From the NCBI RefSeq assembly GCF_900112425.1, contig NZ_FOLP01000013.1, positions 62,001-126,000 on the forward strand: a DNA stretch of 64,000 nucleotides, written 5' to 3'. Shown here in pieces: positions 28,578 through 35,873 of the stretch. Both the position numbers and the translations under genes were made by a program. The DNA is from Variovorax sp. OK212 (GTDB lineage: Bacteria > Pseudomonadota > Gammaproteobacteria > Burkholderiales > Burkholderiaceae_C). How positions within the stretch are numbered: position 1 is the stretch's first letter; every line of letters starts with the position of its first letter. Under the pieces are notes generated by a model. The model had not been told where the DNA came from and searched no databases. It was given only the letters and a program-made list of their open reading frames with translations.

Positions 28578-29257
28578 TGCGGCGCGGCCAGCGTGTAGCC
28601 CACGCCGCGCACGGTGTGGATCAGCGTCGGCGCGCCGCCCGCGTCGAGCTTGCCGCGCAGCCGGCTGACCTGCACGTCGATCACGTTGGTCTGCGGGTCG
28701 AACTGGTAGTCCCACACCGCTTCGAGCAGCATGGTGCGCGTGACCACCTGGCCCGGATGCATCATCAGATAGGCCAGCAGCCTGAACTCGCGCGGCTGCA
28801 ATGCAATGGGCCGGCCGCCGCGCTCCACCTGCCGGCGCGCCAGGTCGAGCGTGAGGTCGGCCAGCTGCAGCATGCGGATCTCGGGCCCGGTGCGCGAGCG
28901 GCGCACCAGTGCCTCGGCGCGCGCCGCGAGCTCGGAAAAGGCGAAGGGCTTGGCCAGGTAGTCGTCGCCGCCGGCCTTCAGGCCGCGCACGCGCTCGTCG
29001 AGCGCGCTCAAGGCGCTGAGCACCAGCACCGGCGTCTTCTTGCCGAGCGCGCGCATGGTCGAGAGGATCGACAGGCCGTCGACGTCGTTGGGCAGCATGC
29101 GGTCGAGGATGACCAGGTCCCACGGCTCGCCCGTGGCACGCGCGAGCGCGTCGGCGCCGTCGCGGCTGATCACCGCCACATGGCCGAGCGAGCGGAAGCC
29201 GTCGGCGATGTAGCGCGCGTTGTCGGCGTCGTCCTCGACGATGAGGCAGCGCCACAT
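28574..29257 (-). CDS. OmpR-family response regulator next to tctBA
   Basis: This 227-residue regulator has a receiver with acidic DD near residue 9, phospho-acceptor Asp near 51 (VILDRMLP) and Lys in YLAKPFAF. The C-terminal winged helix-turn-helix has LQPREFRLLAYLMMHPGQVVTRTMLLEAVWDYQF and HTVRGVGY. ATG at 29257 (MWRCLIVEDD) is chosen over one six codons upstream. It is the first gene of the regulator-kinase pair and probably controls tctBA. Confidence 0.9.
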   Translation of the reverse strand: MWRCLIVEDDADNARYIADGFRSLGHVAVISRDGADALARATGEPWDLVILDRMLPNDVDGLSILSTMRALGKKTPVLVLSALSALDERVRGLKAGGDDYLAKPFAFSELAARAEALVRRSRTGPEIRMLQLADLTLDLARRQVERGGRPIALQPREFRLLAYLMMHPGQVVTRTMLLEAVWDYQFDPQTNVIDVQVSRLRGKLDAGGAPTLIHTVRGVGYTLAAPQ

Positions 29258-29496
29258 GGCGGTGGGGCCTAGCACTTCAGGGCCGCCCCCTCGTGCGGGG
29301 CAAGGGCGCGGGCAAGGACAGGAAGAAGGGAAGCGGGAAATGACTGCGTTCTGGTGCTCATGGCGATGGAGTCGGCCGGCCCACCGTCCACCCGCGGCGC
29401 CGCCGGGACCATCCTAGCCGCGATTCAACCAGAGAAAGCGCGGGCGCTTCATTACCGTTTGTCCATGTTCGGGGGAGCACGGCCGGAACGACCGGC

Positions 29497-29532
29497 AAGG
29501 CCGATAAGGCCGATAAGGCCGATAAGGCCCGC
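29497..29532. repeat. 9-bp tandem repeat (AAGGCCGAT x3 plus AAGGCCCGC)
   Basis: Units at 29497-29505, 29506-29514 and 29515-29523 with a fourth variant at 29524-29532 lie 16 bp beyond the stop of the minus-strand ATPase-domain gene. They sit in the 291-bp gap before the response-regulator gene; the rest of that gap shows only the presumed regulator promoter. Confidence 0.9.
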
Positions 29533-29548
29533 AAGAAGCCGCGCTTCG

Positions 29549-30160
29549 CTAGGCCTGCAACAACGGCAGGCGCAGCGTCAGCCCCAGCACGCCGCCCGCG
29601 TGGGGGGCCGAGTAGATGCGCCCGCCGTGGTGGCTGGCGATGCGTTCGCAGGCCCGCGCGGCAGCGCTCGCCGCAACGGCATGCGAGCCGTCGAAGAAGC
29701 GTGCGAGCGGCGGCCGTGCATCGACGGCATCGAGGTCGCGCCAGTGGATCACCGCCTGCTCGCCTTGCGCATGCGCGGACACCTGCAATGTGGCACCGGC
29801 GCGCATCACGCTGGCCGCATAGGCCGTGACCTTGGCGAGCAGCTCGCGCAGTTCGGCTTCGATCGCGAGCACGGGCACGGCTTCGGGCGGCAACTGGATG
29901 TCCAGGCGGATGCCCTGGCTTGCGGTGTCGCCCGAGGCGGCGTCGAGCAGCGGGCGCAGGTCGTGCACGCGGCTGGCGTCCTGGCGCTGCCGCGCGTCCT
30001 TCCTGGCCTGCTCGGCGAGTTCGCGCGCCTTCGCGCTCTGCCGGACGTTGGCGACGAACAGCGAGCCCATCAGGAAGAGCACGCCGCCCAGGCCCAGAAG
30101 CACCACGCTCGCGATGATCGCGCCGAGGTTGCCCGCCTGCAGCTGTCCCGCGGCGGCCAT
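29549..30160 (-). CDS. Membrane-anchored ATPase-domain protein resembling a kinase without its His box
   Basis: This 203-residue protein has one N-terminal membrane helix (about 13-37, IIASVVLLGLGGVLFLMGSLFVANV). A charged coiled coil (about 40-65) follows, then a domain with the late strands of a HATPase fold (RACERIASHHGGRIYSAPHAGGVLGLTLRLPL). No phospho-acceptor His box is present and the N and G1 boxes are weak, so catalysis is doubtful. The start overlaps the upstream lipoprotein stop by one base (TGATG). It may be a degenerate kinase or a regulator acting by protein contact. Confidence 0.65.
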   Translation of the reverse strand: MAAAGQLQAGNLGAIIASVVLLGLGGVLFLMGSLFVANVRQSAKARELAEQARKDARQRQDASRVHDLRPLLDAASGDTASQGIRLDIQLPPEAVPVLAIEAELRELLAKVTAYAASVMRAGATLQVSAHAQGEQAVIHWRDLDAVDARPPLARFFDGSHAVAASAAARACERIASHHGGRIYSAPHAGGVLGLTLRLPLLQA

Positions 30161-30414
30161 CAGCGCGCGCCCGGTGCGGCCTGCGCGTCGGGCGCGCCCG
30201 GTGCGCAACGCGCGTCGCACATGTCACGTGCGGAAGGCTCACGTGCGGAAGGCGGCCGGCGCGCGTCGCCGAAGGGCATCGGAGCGCCTGCGCCGCCCTC
30301 GCCCCGGAAGCCCGGCGGCGGGCGGTGGAACATGGGCGGCGGCGGGGGCAGCATGATGCAGCCCGTGAGGCTGGCGGCCACCAGGGCGCCGGCGAAGAGT
30401 CTGAGTCGGTTCAT
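30160..30414 (-). CDS. Small proline-rich lipoprotein
   Basis: This 84-residue protein has a lipobox LTGC at residues 16-19 after a short signal. The mature chain is Pro/Gly/Arg-rich (PPPPPMFHRPPPGF) with an internal duplication PSAREPSAR encoded by a direct repeat at 30228-30258, and ends in an Ala/Pro-rich tail with two cysteines (MCDARCAPG). It is coupled to the ATPase-domain gene downstream. No family is known. It would be anchored to the outer or inner membrane. Confidence 0.65.
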   Translation of the reverse strand: MNRLRLFAGALVAASLTGCIMLPPPPPMFHRPPPGFRGEGGAGAPMPFGDARRPPSAREPSARDMCDARCAPGAPDAQAAPGAR

Positions 30415-30453
30415 TGAAAACTCGGTGCTGGATGAACAGGCTGAGCGGGCAGG

Positions 30454-30473
30454 AAAAAAAGGGCGCGCGCCCT
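30454..30473 (-). terminator. Factor-independent terminator of the porin gene
   Basis: Read on the minus strand, the 14-bp palindrome AGGGCGCGCGCCCT is followed directly by a T7 run. It lies 28 bp after the porin stop codon and before the lipoprotein gene, so it separates the two units. Confidence 0.75.
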
Positions 30474-30500
30474 CTTCCCTCGCGCAGTGCGAGCCCCGCG

Positions 30501-31658
30501 TCAGAACGCGTGGCGAATGCCGAAGTCGTAGCCCGTGGACGAGCGCGGCAGGCCCGTGTAGCCCACGCCCGCGCTGCCGTAGCCGGTGGTGCTGGCCGAC
30601 ACCAGGCTGCCCGTGTAGTTGGCGTCGTTGCGGTTGTTCACGCGCGCCACCGTGGCGTACAGCGCCGTGCGCTTGGACAGGTTGTGCACGTAGCCGATGG
30701 CCAGCTTCTGCGCGCGCGGGTCTTCGCCCGTGATGCCGGCCGCGCCTTCGTTGTAGCGAACCACCGAGTACGACGCGCGGATCAGGCCCGCGCCCACCGG
30801 CACCGTTGCGCCGAACAGGTAGCCGTTGTAGCTGTCGTGCGTGTTGCTCAGCGCCGTGTTGAACTTGTTCTTCACGTTCGAGAGTTCACCGAACAGCTTC
30901 ACCGGGCCGAAGTCGTACGACGCACCCAGGTTGATGGTCTGCACCTTGCGCTCCAGCGTGGTGGTGTCCGCCGCCACGTTCTGGCCCACGGCCAGCGCCA
31001 CGTCCAGTGGGCCGTTGGCGTAGCCGAAGCGCCCGCCGACGTAGCGGCCCGCGCTGCTGCTGGTGGCCGCCGTGGTGCTGGTCGCGTCGGTGCTGGTGTT
31101 CTCGTGGAAGCTGTACTGCAGCTGGCCGTAGAAGCCGCCCAGGTTCGGCGGCAGGAAGTAGCCCACCGCGTTGCTGGCGCGCACGTAGTTGGCGTTGTTC
31201 AGGCCGGTGCTGCCGCTGACGGTATTGATCACGCTGGAGCCCGAGCCGTTGGTGCCGAACGGGTCGAACACGGTGTCGTTCCAGAAGGTGGCGGTGTAGT
31301 CGCGGCCCAGGCGCAGTTCGCCGAAGTTGCCCGACAGGCTCACGGTGGAGCGGCGGCTGAAGGTGCTGATGCCGGTGGCGCCGTCGTCGTTGGTGATGGG
31401 GGCTTCGAGCCAGAAGCTCGCCGCCAGGCCGCCGCCCAAGTCTTCGGTGCCGCGAAAGCCGATGCGGCTGGAGTTGTAGCCGGAGTTGCTCAGGCTCGTC
31501 TTGCTTTGCTTGATCGACGCGCCCGTGGTCGCGTCGCGCGAGGTGGCCGACTGGTAGGTCACGCCGGCGTCGACGACACCGAACAGCGTGACGGACGATT
31601 GGGCAGAAGCCAGGCCGCAGACGGCCAGGGCAGCGAATGCCGTGAGGGTTTTCTTCAT
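30501..31658 (-). CDS. Gram-negative trimeric porin (OmpC/Omp32 type)
   Basis: This 385-residue outer-membrane porin has signal peptide MKKTLTAFAALAVCGLASAQ, then SSVTLFGVVDAGV, the standard first strand of betaproteobacterial porins. SRIGFRGTEDLGGGLAASFWLE and RLGRDYTATFWND (constriction loop) follow, then a series of amphipathic strands. The C-terminal YDFGIRHAF ends in the Phe needed for BAM recognition. It allows diffusion of small solutes. The gene has its own terminator and is divergent from the NERD gene. Confidence 0.95.
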   Translation of the reverse strand: MKKTLTAFAALAVCGLASAQSSVTLFGVVDAGVTYQSATSRDATTGASIKQSKTSLSNSGYNSSRIGFRGTEDLGGGLAASFWLEAPITNDDGATGISTFSRRSTVSLSGNFGELRLGRDYTATFWNDTVFDPFGTNGSGSSVINTVSGSTGLNNANYVRASNAVGYFLPPNLGGFYGQLQYSFHENTSTDATSTTAATSSSAGRYVGGRFGYANGPLDVALAVGQNVAADTTTLERKVQTINLGASYDFGPVKLFGELSNVKNKFNTALSNTHDSYNGYLFGATVPVGAGLIRASYSVVRYNEGAAGITGEDPRAQKLAIGYVHNLSKRTALYATVARVNNRNDANYTGSLVSASTTGYGSAGVGYTGLPRSSTGYDFGIRHAF

Positions 31659-31746
31659 TCAGGTTCTCCGTTGTCAGCGGCTCTTCATCGAGCAGCCGAG
31701 ACGCATGGTCTCGTTCAAATTCGGAGGAATCTTGTGAATGCCGGGT

Positions 31747-31776
31747 CTTTGCACGGGATGTTGTTTGCGTGCAAAG
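31747..31776. promoter_or_regulatory. Inverted repeat between the porin and NERD genes
   Basis: CTTTGCACG and CGTGCAAAG form 9-bp perfect arms around 12 bases in the 220-bp divergent spacer. A second repeat, CGAGAC-N5-GTCTCG, lies at 31697-31713, nearer the porin start. They may be operators for the porin; no binding protein can be named. Confidence 0.4.
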
Positions 31777-31878
31777 CCCCGAACCGGGCCCGAGCGCCGC
31801 CTGCGCCACCACCGGACACACCTCGTACAAGAAATCTCCCAAAAGCCGCGCGATGCTGTGCCACCGAAGGAGCCCTCC

Positions 31879-32565
31879 ATGACCATTGCCTTGCAAAGCA
31901 CCATCGCCTCGTTGCTGGGCGCGCAACAGCTCACCAACGCTTTCAGCCCCGCCTTTTCCCACCTGCGGATTCTTCGCAACCTCGTGATCCCCATGCCCGA
32001 GGGGCATGCGGTGCGCACCGCGCGCATCGACGCGGTGCTGGTGTGCGAGACCGGCGTCTACCTGTTCGAGATCAAGGCGTGGCGCAACGCCTTCGTCTAC
32101 CGCAAGAAGTCCGACCAGTCGCCGCCGCGCTGGTTCCTGCGGCTGAACGGCTGCCAGAACGCGCGCGAGGTGAAAGACCCCGCATGGCAGGGCGGGCGCA
32201 AGACGACGCAGCTGCGCAGCATGCTGCCCGACGACCTGCGGCTGCAGTACTTCGTGCTGCTGCCGTGCGAAGGCATCGAGCTCGAAGGCGTGATGCCGGC
32301 GGCCGTCATCACGCAGCAGGACCTGCCGTACATCGCACGGCTGGTGCGCAACAACGGGCGCACCGCGCGCACCTACCGCCTGCTCGACGCGCAAGGCGTC
32401 GACCGCACGGTGGAGCGGCTGCTCGAGATCCAGGGCGAGCTGACGCTGGACGAGCATCTGCAGAACTGCCGCGAGCGAAGCGGCGTCACGGCAAACGCCA
32501 ACCCGGGCGCAACCGTGCTCGCCGCACCGGCATGGCCGGGTGCAAACGCCATGGGGTTGCAGTAA
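31879..32565 (+). CDS. NERD-domain protein (putative nuclease fold)
   Basis: This 228-residue protein has a NERD domain in residues 15-150. The Asp of RIDAVLVCETGVYLFEIKAWR followed by E-x-K matches the PD-(D/E)xK nuclease-like core. The middle contains PAWQGGRKTTQLRSML, also typical of NERD. The last ~70 residues are a low-conservation tail. NERD proteins are thought to process nucleic acids, but few have been tested. ATG at 31879 has a purine-rich upstream (GAAGGAG). It is the gene before the bamA-like gene, 76 bp away. Confidence 0.85.
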   Translation: MTIALQSTIASLLGAQQLTNAFSPAFSHLRILRNLVIPMPEGHAVRTARIDAVLVCETGVYLFEIKAWRNAFVYRKKSDQSPPRWFLRLNGCQNAREVKDPAWQGGRKTTQLRSMLPDDLRLQYFVLLPCEGIELEGVMPAAVITQQDLPYIARLVRNNGRTARTYRLLDAQGVDRTVERLLEIQGELTLDEHLQNCRERSGVTANANPGATVLAAPAWPGANAMGLQ

Positions 32566-32604
32566 CGTAAAGACACAGCACAGCCCCGGCGGCCGCGGGG
32601 AAGT

Positions 32605-32626
32605 CCCAAATTTCTCCGACATTGGC
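32605..32626 (+). promoter_or_regulatory. BaeR-box-like sequence before the bamA-like gene
   Basis: The core TTTCTCC-N3-ATTGGC (32611-32626) matches the conserved halves of the E. coli BaeR box as I recall it (TTTTTCTCCATDATTGGC). The flanking CCCAAATTTC resembles CCCAATTTCC found at 37028-37037 before the baeS-like gene. It lies 16 bp before the bamA-like ATG, in front of an operon that itself encodes a BaeR-like regulator. Confidence 0.55.
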
Positions 32627-32641
32627 CATGACCATGCGGCC

Positions 32642-35044
32642 ATGCACTTACCGAAGTCCTTTGCAGCGGCCGCCGTGCTGCTTGCCTCACTGGCCTCGCT
32701 TCCCGCCTGGGCCGTCGATCCGTTCACCGTCAGGGACATCCGCCTCGAAGGCCTGCAGCGCGTGGAGCCCGGCACGGTCTTCGCCACCATGGGCCTGAAG
32801 GCCGGCGACACCTACAACGACGAACGCGGCAGCAACGCCATCCGCGAGCTCTTCAAGCTCGGCCTGTTCAAGGACGTGCGCATCGACGTGAACGGCAACG
32901 TGCTGGTGGTGGTGGTCGAAGAGCGCCCCACCATCGCCGACGTCGACTTCGTCGGCACCAAGGAGTTCGACAAGGCCGCGCTGCAGAAGGCGCTGCGCGA
33001 GGTGGGCCTGGCCGACGGACAGGCCTACGACAAGGCGCTGGCCGACCGCGCGGAACAGGAACTCAAGCGGCAGTACATCGGCCGCAGCCTCTACAACGCC
33101 CAGGTGATCACCACCGTCACGCCGCTGGAGAACAACCGCGTGAACCTGACCTTCACCGTGACCGAGGGCGAGTCCGCGCGCATCAAGGACGTGCACGTGG
33201 TGGGCGCCAAGGCCTTCAGCGAGAGCACGCTGCTCGACCTGTTCGACCAGGACAGCGGCGGCTGGCTCGACTGGTACACCAAGTCGAACCAGTACTCGCG
33301 CACCAGGTTCAACGGCGACCTGGAGACGCTGCGCTCCTACTACATCACGCGCGGCTACCTGGAGTTCCGCATCGACTCGACGCAGGTGGCGATCTCGCCC
33401 GACCGGCAGACGCTGACGCTCACCATCAACATCACCGAAGGCCAGAAGTTCGTGGTGGCCGGCGTGAAGCTGGCGGGCGACTACATGGGCCGCGAGGACG
33501 AGTTCAAGACGCTGGTGGCCATCCGCCCCGGCGCGCCGTACAACGGCGAGGAAGTTGCGGCCACCACCAAGGCCTTCACCGATTACTTCGGCACCTTCGG
33601 CTACGCCTTCGCGCGCGTGAAGGCCGAGCCGGAGATCGACCGCGTGAACAACCGCGTCACGCTGGTGCTGAGCGCCGAGGCCTCGCGCCGCGCGTACGTG
33701 CGGCGCATCAACATCGGCGGCAACGCCAGGACGCGCGACGAGGTGATCCGCCGCGAGTTCCGCCAGTACGAAGGCGCCTGGTACGACGGCAACAAGATCC
33801 GCGCCTCGCGCGACCGCGTGGACCGCCTGGGCTTCTTCACCGACGTGAACGTCGACACCGTCGACGTGCCCGGCTCGCCCGACCAGGTCGACCTGGCGGT
33901 GACCGTGGCCGAGAAGCCGACCGGCTCGCTGCAGCTGGGCGCGGGCTACTCGTCGACCGACAAGGTGTCGCTGACCTTCGGCATCACGCAGGAGAACGTG
34001 TTCGGCAGCGGCAACTCGCTGGGGCTGAACGTGAACACCAGCTCGTACAACCGCACCATCTCGCTCACGGCCACCGACCCGTACTTCACCAAGGACGGCA
34101 TCTCGCGCACGCTGAACGTGTTCCACACCACCACGCGGCCCTACTACGAGGCCGACGGCAACTACAAGCTGGCGAGCGACGGCGGCTCGGTGCGCTTCGG
34201 CTTCCCGGTGGGCGAGCAGGACACGGTGTTCCTGGGCATCGGCGTGGAGCGCTATTCGTTCACGCCCGGCACCAACGGCACCTACACGCTGGTCGACGGC
34301 TCCTACGTGTACACGGCCACGCCGCAGGCCTACCTGGACTACTTCAAGTGCACGGGCACCGTGCCCAGCGTGAGCTGCTCGAACTCGAGCATCGTCGGCA
34401 TCCCGGCCACGCTGGGCTGGTCGCGCGACGACCGCGACAGCGCGCTGGTGCCCACGCGCGGCAAGCTGCAAAGCGCCAGCCTCGAGGTGGGCGTGGGCAG
34501 CGACCTGCGCTACATGAAGTCGAACTACCAGTACCAGCAGTACTTTCCGTTGTCCAAGCAGTACACGCTGGCCATCAACGGCCAGTTGGGCTATGCGCGC
34601 GCACTGGGCAGCAGCACGTACCCGATCTTCAAGAACTTCTACGCGGGCGGCCTGGGCTCGATTCGCGGCTTCGAGCAGAACTCGCTGGGCCCGACCGACG
34701 CGGTGACCGGCGGCGCGCTCGGCGGCACGCGCAAGGCGATCTTCAACATGGAGTTCTCCACGCCCTTCCCCGGCGCGGGCAACGACAAGACGCTGCGCAT
34801 GTACACCTTCATGGACGCGGGCAACGTGTTCGCCGACCGCACGGCCAGCATGACCGACGCGCAGTGGAAGGCGCAGAACCGCCTGCGCGCGTCGGCCGGC
34901 ATCGGCATCAGCTGGATCTCGCCGCTCGGGCCGCTGCGGCTGGCCTATGCGGTGCCGCTGCTCTACCAGAAGGAGGACACGGCCAACAACATCGCGGCCG
35001 ACCGCACGCAGCGCTTCCAGTTCCAGATCGGCACGTCTTTCTGA
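32642..35044 (+). CDS. BamA-family outer-membrane assembly protein, probably a second copy
   Basis: This 800-residue protein has signal peptide MHLPKSFAAAAVLLASLASLPAWA, then five POTRA domains. The first starts PFTVRDIRLEGLQRVEPGTVF and the last has RRINIGGNARTRDEVIRREF. The Omp85 barrel contains YAGGLGSIRGFEQNSLGP, with the conserved RGF of loop 6, and ends in FQIGTSF. BamA inserts outer-membrane proteins. The main bamA of betaproteobacteria lies with dxr, rseP, skp/ompH and lpxD; none of these is here. The NERD gene and a BaeR-like regulator are neighbours, so this is probably a stress-induced paralogue. Confidence 0.9.
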   Translation: MHLPKSFAAAAVLLASLASLPAWAVDPFTVRDIRLEGLQRVEPGTVFATMGLKAGDTYNDERGSNAIRELFKLGLFKDVRIDVNGNVLVVVVEERPTIADVDFVGTKEFDKAALQKALREVGLADGQAYDKALADRAEQELKRQYIGRSLYNAQVITTVTPLENNRVNLTFTVTEGESARIKDVHVVGAKAFSESTLLDLFDQDSGGWLDWYTKSNQYSRTRFNGDLETLRSYYITRGYLEFRIDSTQVAISPDRQTLTLTINITEGQKFVVAGVKLAGDYMGREDEFKTLVAIRPGAPYNGEEVAATTKAFTDYFGTFGYAFARVKAEPEIDRVNNRVTLVLSAEASRRAYVRRINIGGNARTRDEVIRREFRQYEGAWYDGNKIRASRDRVDRLGFFTDVNVDTVDVPGSPDQVDLAVTVAEKPTGSLQLGAGYSSTDKVSLTFGITQENVFGSGNSLGLNVNTSSYNRTISLTATDPYFTKDGISRTLNVFHTTTRPYYEADGNYKLASDGGSVRFGFPVGEQDTVFLGIGVERYSFTPGTNGTYTLVDGSYVYTATPQAYLDYFKCTGTVPSVSCSNSSIVGIPATLGWSRDDRDSALVPTRGKLQSASLEVGVGSDLRYMKSNYQYQQYFPLSKQYTLAINGQLGYARALGSSTYPIFKNFYAGGLGSIRGFEQNSLGPTDAVTGGALGGTRKAIFNMEFSTPFPGAGNDKTLRMYTFMDAGNVFADRTASMTDAQWKAQNRLRASAGIGISWISPLGPLRLAYAVPLLYQKEDTANNIAADRTQRFQFQIGTSF

Positions 35045-35061
35045 ACAGGAGAACCACGACC

Positions 35062-35814
35062 ATGGGCCGCATCCTGCTGGTGGAAGACGGGCGCGACAGC
35101 GACAACGACAGCGCCTGCCTGCTGCGCTCGCACCTGCACGGCGCGGGCTACGAGGTCGAGCAGATCGAGGACGGCGCGGCGGCGCTGGAGCGCATCCTGA
35201 CGGCGCCGCCCGCGCTCACGCTGCTGGACATCGTGCTGCCGCGCGTGGAAGGCACCGGGGGCGCAAGAGGCACCGGAGGCACAGGAGGCACGGAGGGCGT
35301 GGCAGACGGCATCGACGTGCTGGCCAAGGTGCGCTCGCACAGCAACCACCCGATCATCATGCTGACGGCGCGCGCGCACGAGGAAGACCGGCTGCGCGCG
35401 CTCGACATGGGCGCCGACGACTACGTGTGCAAGCCCTTCTCGCCGCGCGAGGTGGTGGCGCGCGTGAACACGGTGCTGCGCCGGCATGCGCAACGCAACG
35501 AGGCCGCTCGGCCGTCGGCGGTGGTGGGTTTCACGGATGCGCGCGGCAACGCGAGCCTGGAAGGCAGGCCGCTGTCGCTCACGCGGCGCGAGTTGCTGCT
35601 GCTGCGCGCGCTGTCGCGTGCGCCGGGGCGGGTGCTCACACGCTCGAAGCTGCTGGAGGTGGCGTTTGCGGAAGCGCTGGACGTGAACGAGCGCGCGGTC
35701 GACGGCCACATCAAGAACCTGCGCAAGAAGCTCGCGGCCGCCGCGCCCGCGCACGACTGGATCCGCTCGGTCTACGGCGTGGGCTTCAGCTTTGCGGAGC
35801 GGCCGGCGGGGTGA
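35062..35814 (+). CDS. BaeR-like OmpR-family response regulator with a glycine-repeat insertion
   Basis: This 250-residue regulator has phospho-acceptor Asp56 (LLDIVLP), Lys in DDYVCKPFSPREVVARVN, and a winged helix-turn-helix (LTRRELLLLRALSRAPGRVLTRSKLLEVAF) ending AHDWIRSVYGVGFSF. Residues 64-78 are a tripeptide repeat (GTG-GAR-GTG-GTG-GTE) from five 9-bp units, inserted in the loop after the phosphorylation site where other regulators have a few residues. It is a paralogue of the regulator at 38742-39455. It has no kinase of its own and follows the bamA-like gene by 17 bp. Confidence 0.9.
   Translation: MGRILLVEDGRDSDNDSACLLRSHLHGAGYEVEQIEDGAAALERILTAPPALTLLDIVLPRVEGTGGARGTGGTGGTEGVADGIDVLAKVRSHSNHPIIMLTARAHEEDRLRALDMGADDYVCKPFSPREVVARVNTVLRRHAQRNEAARPSAVVGFTDARGNASLEGRPLSLTRRELLLLRALSRAPGRVLTRSKLLEVAFAEALDVNERAVDGHIKNLRKKLAAAAPAHDWIRSVYGVGFSFAERPAG
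35251..35295. repeat. 9-bp in-frame tandem repeat, 5 units, inside the regulator gene
   Basis: Units starting GGC at 35251, 35260, 35269, 35278 and 35287 encode Gly-x-x tripeptides in the receiver domain. Unit number can change without breaking the frame. Confidence 0.9.
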
Positions 35815-35873
35815 GCGGCGTGCGCCGGCTCAGCCGGCGGGGTGAACAGCGTGCACCGGCTCAGCCGGCGGCG
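35803..35873. repeat. 31-bp tandem duplication across two convergent stop codons
   Basis: Two 31-bp units (35803-35833 and 35834-35864, differing at 3 positions) and a partial third start with CCGGCGGGGTGA. The first unit contains the stop of the regulator gene and the second the stop of the convergent dioxygenase gene. Each unit end forms GCCGGCTCAGCCGGC, a dyad that could act as a weak two-way terminator. Confidence 0.85.
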
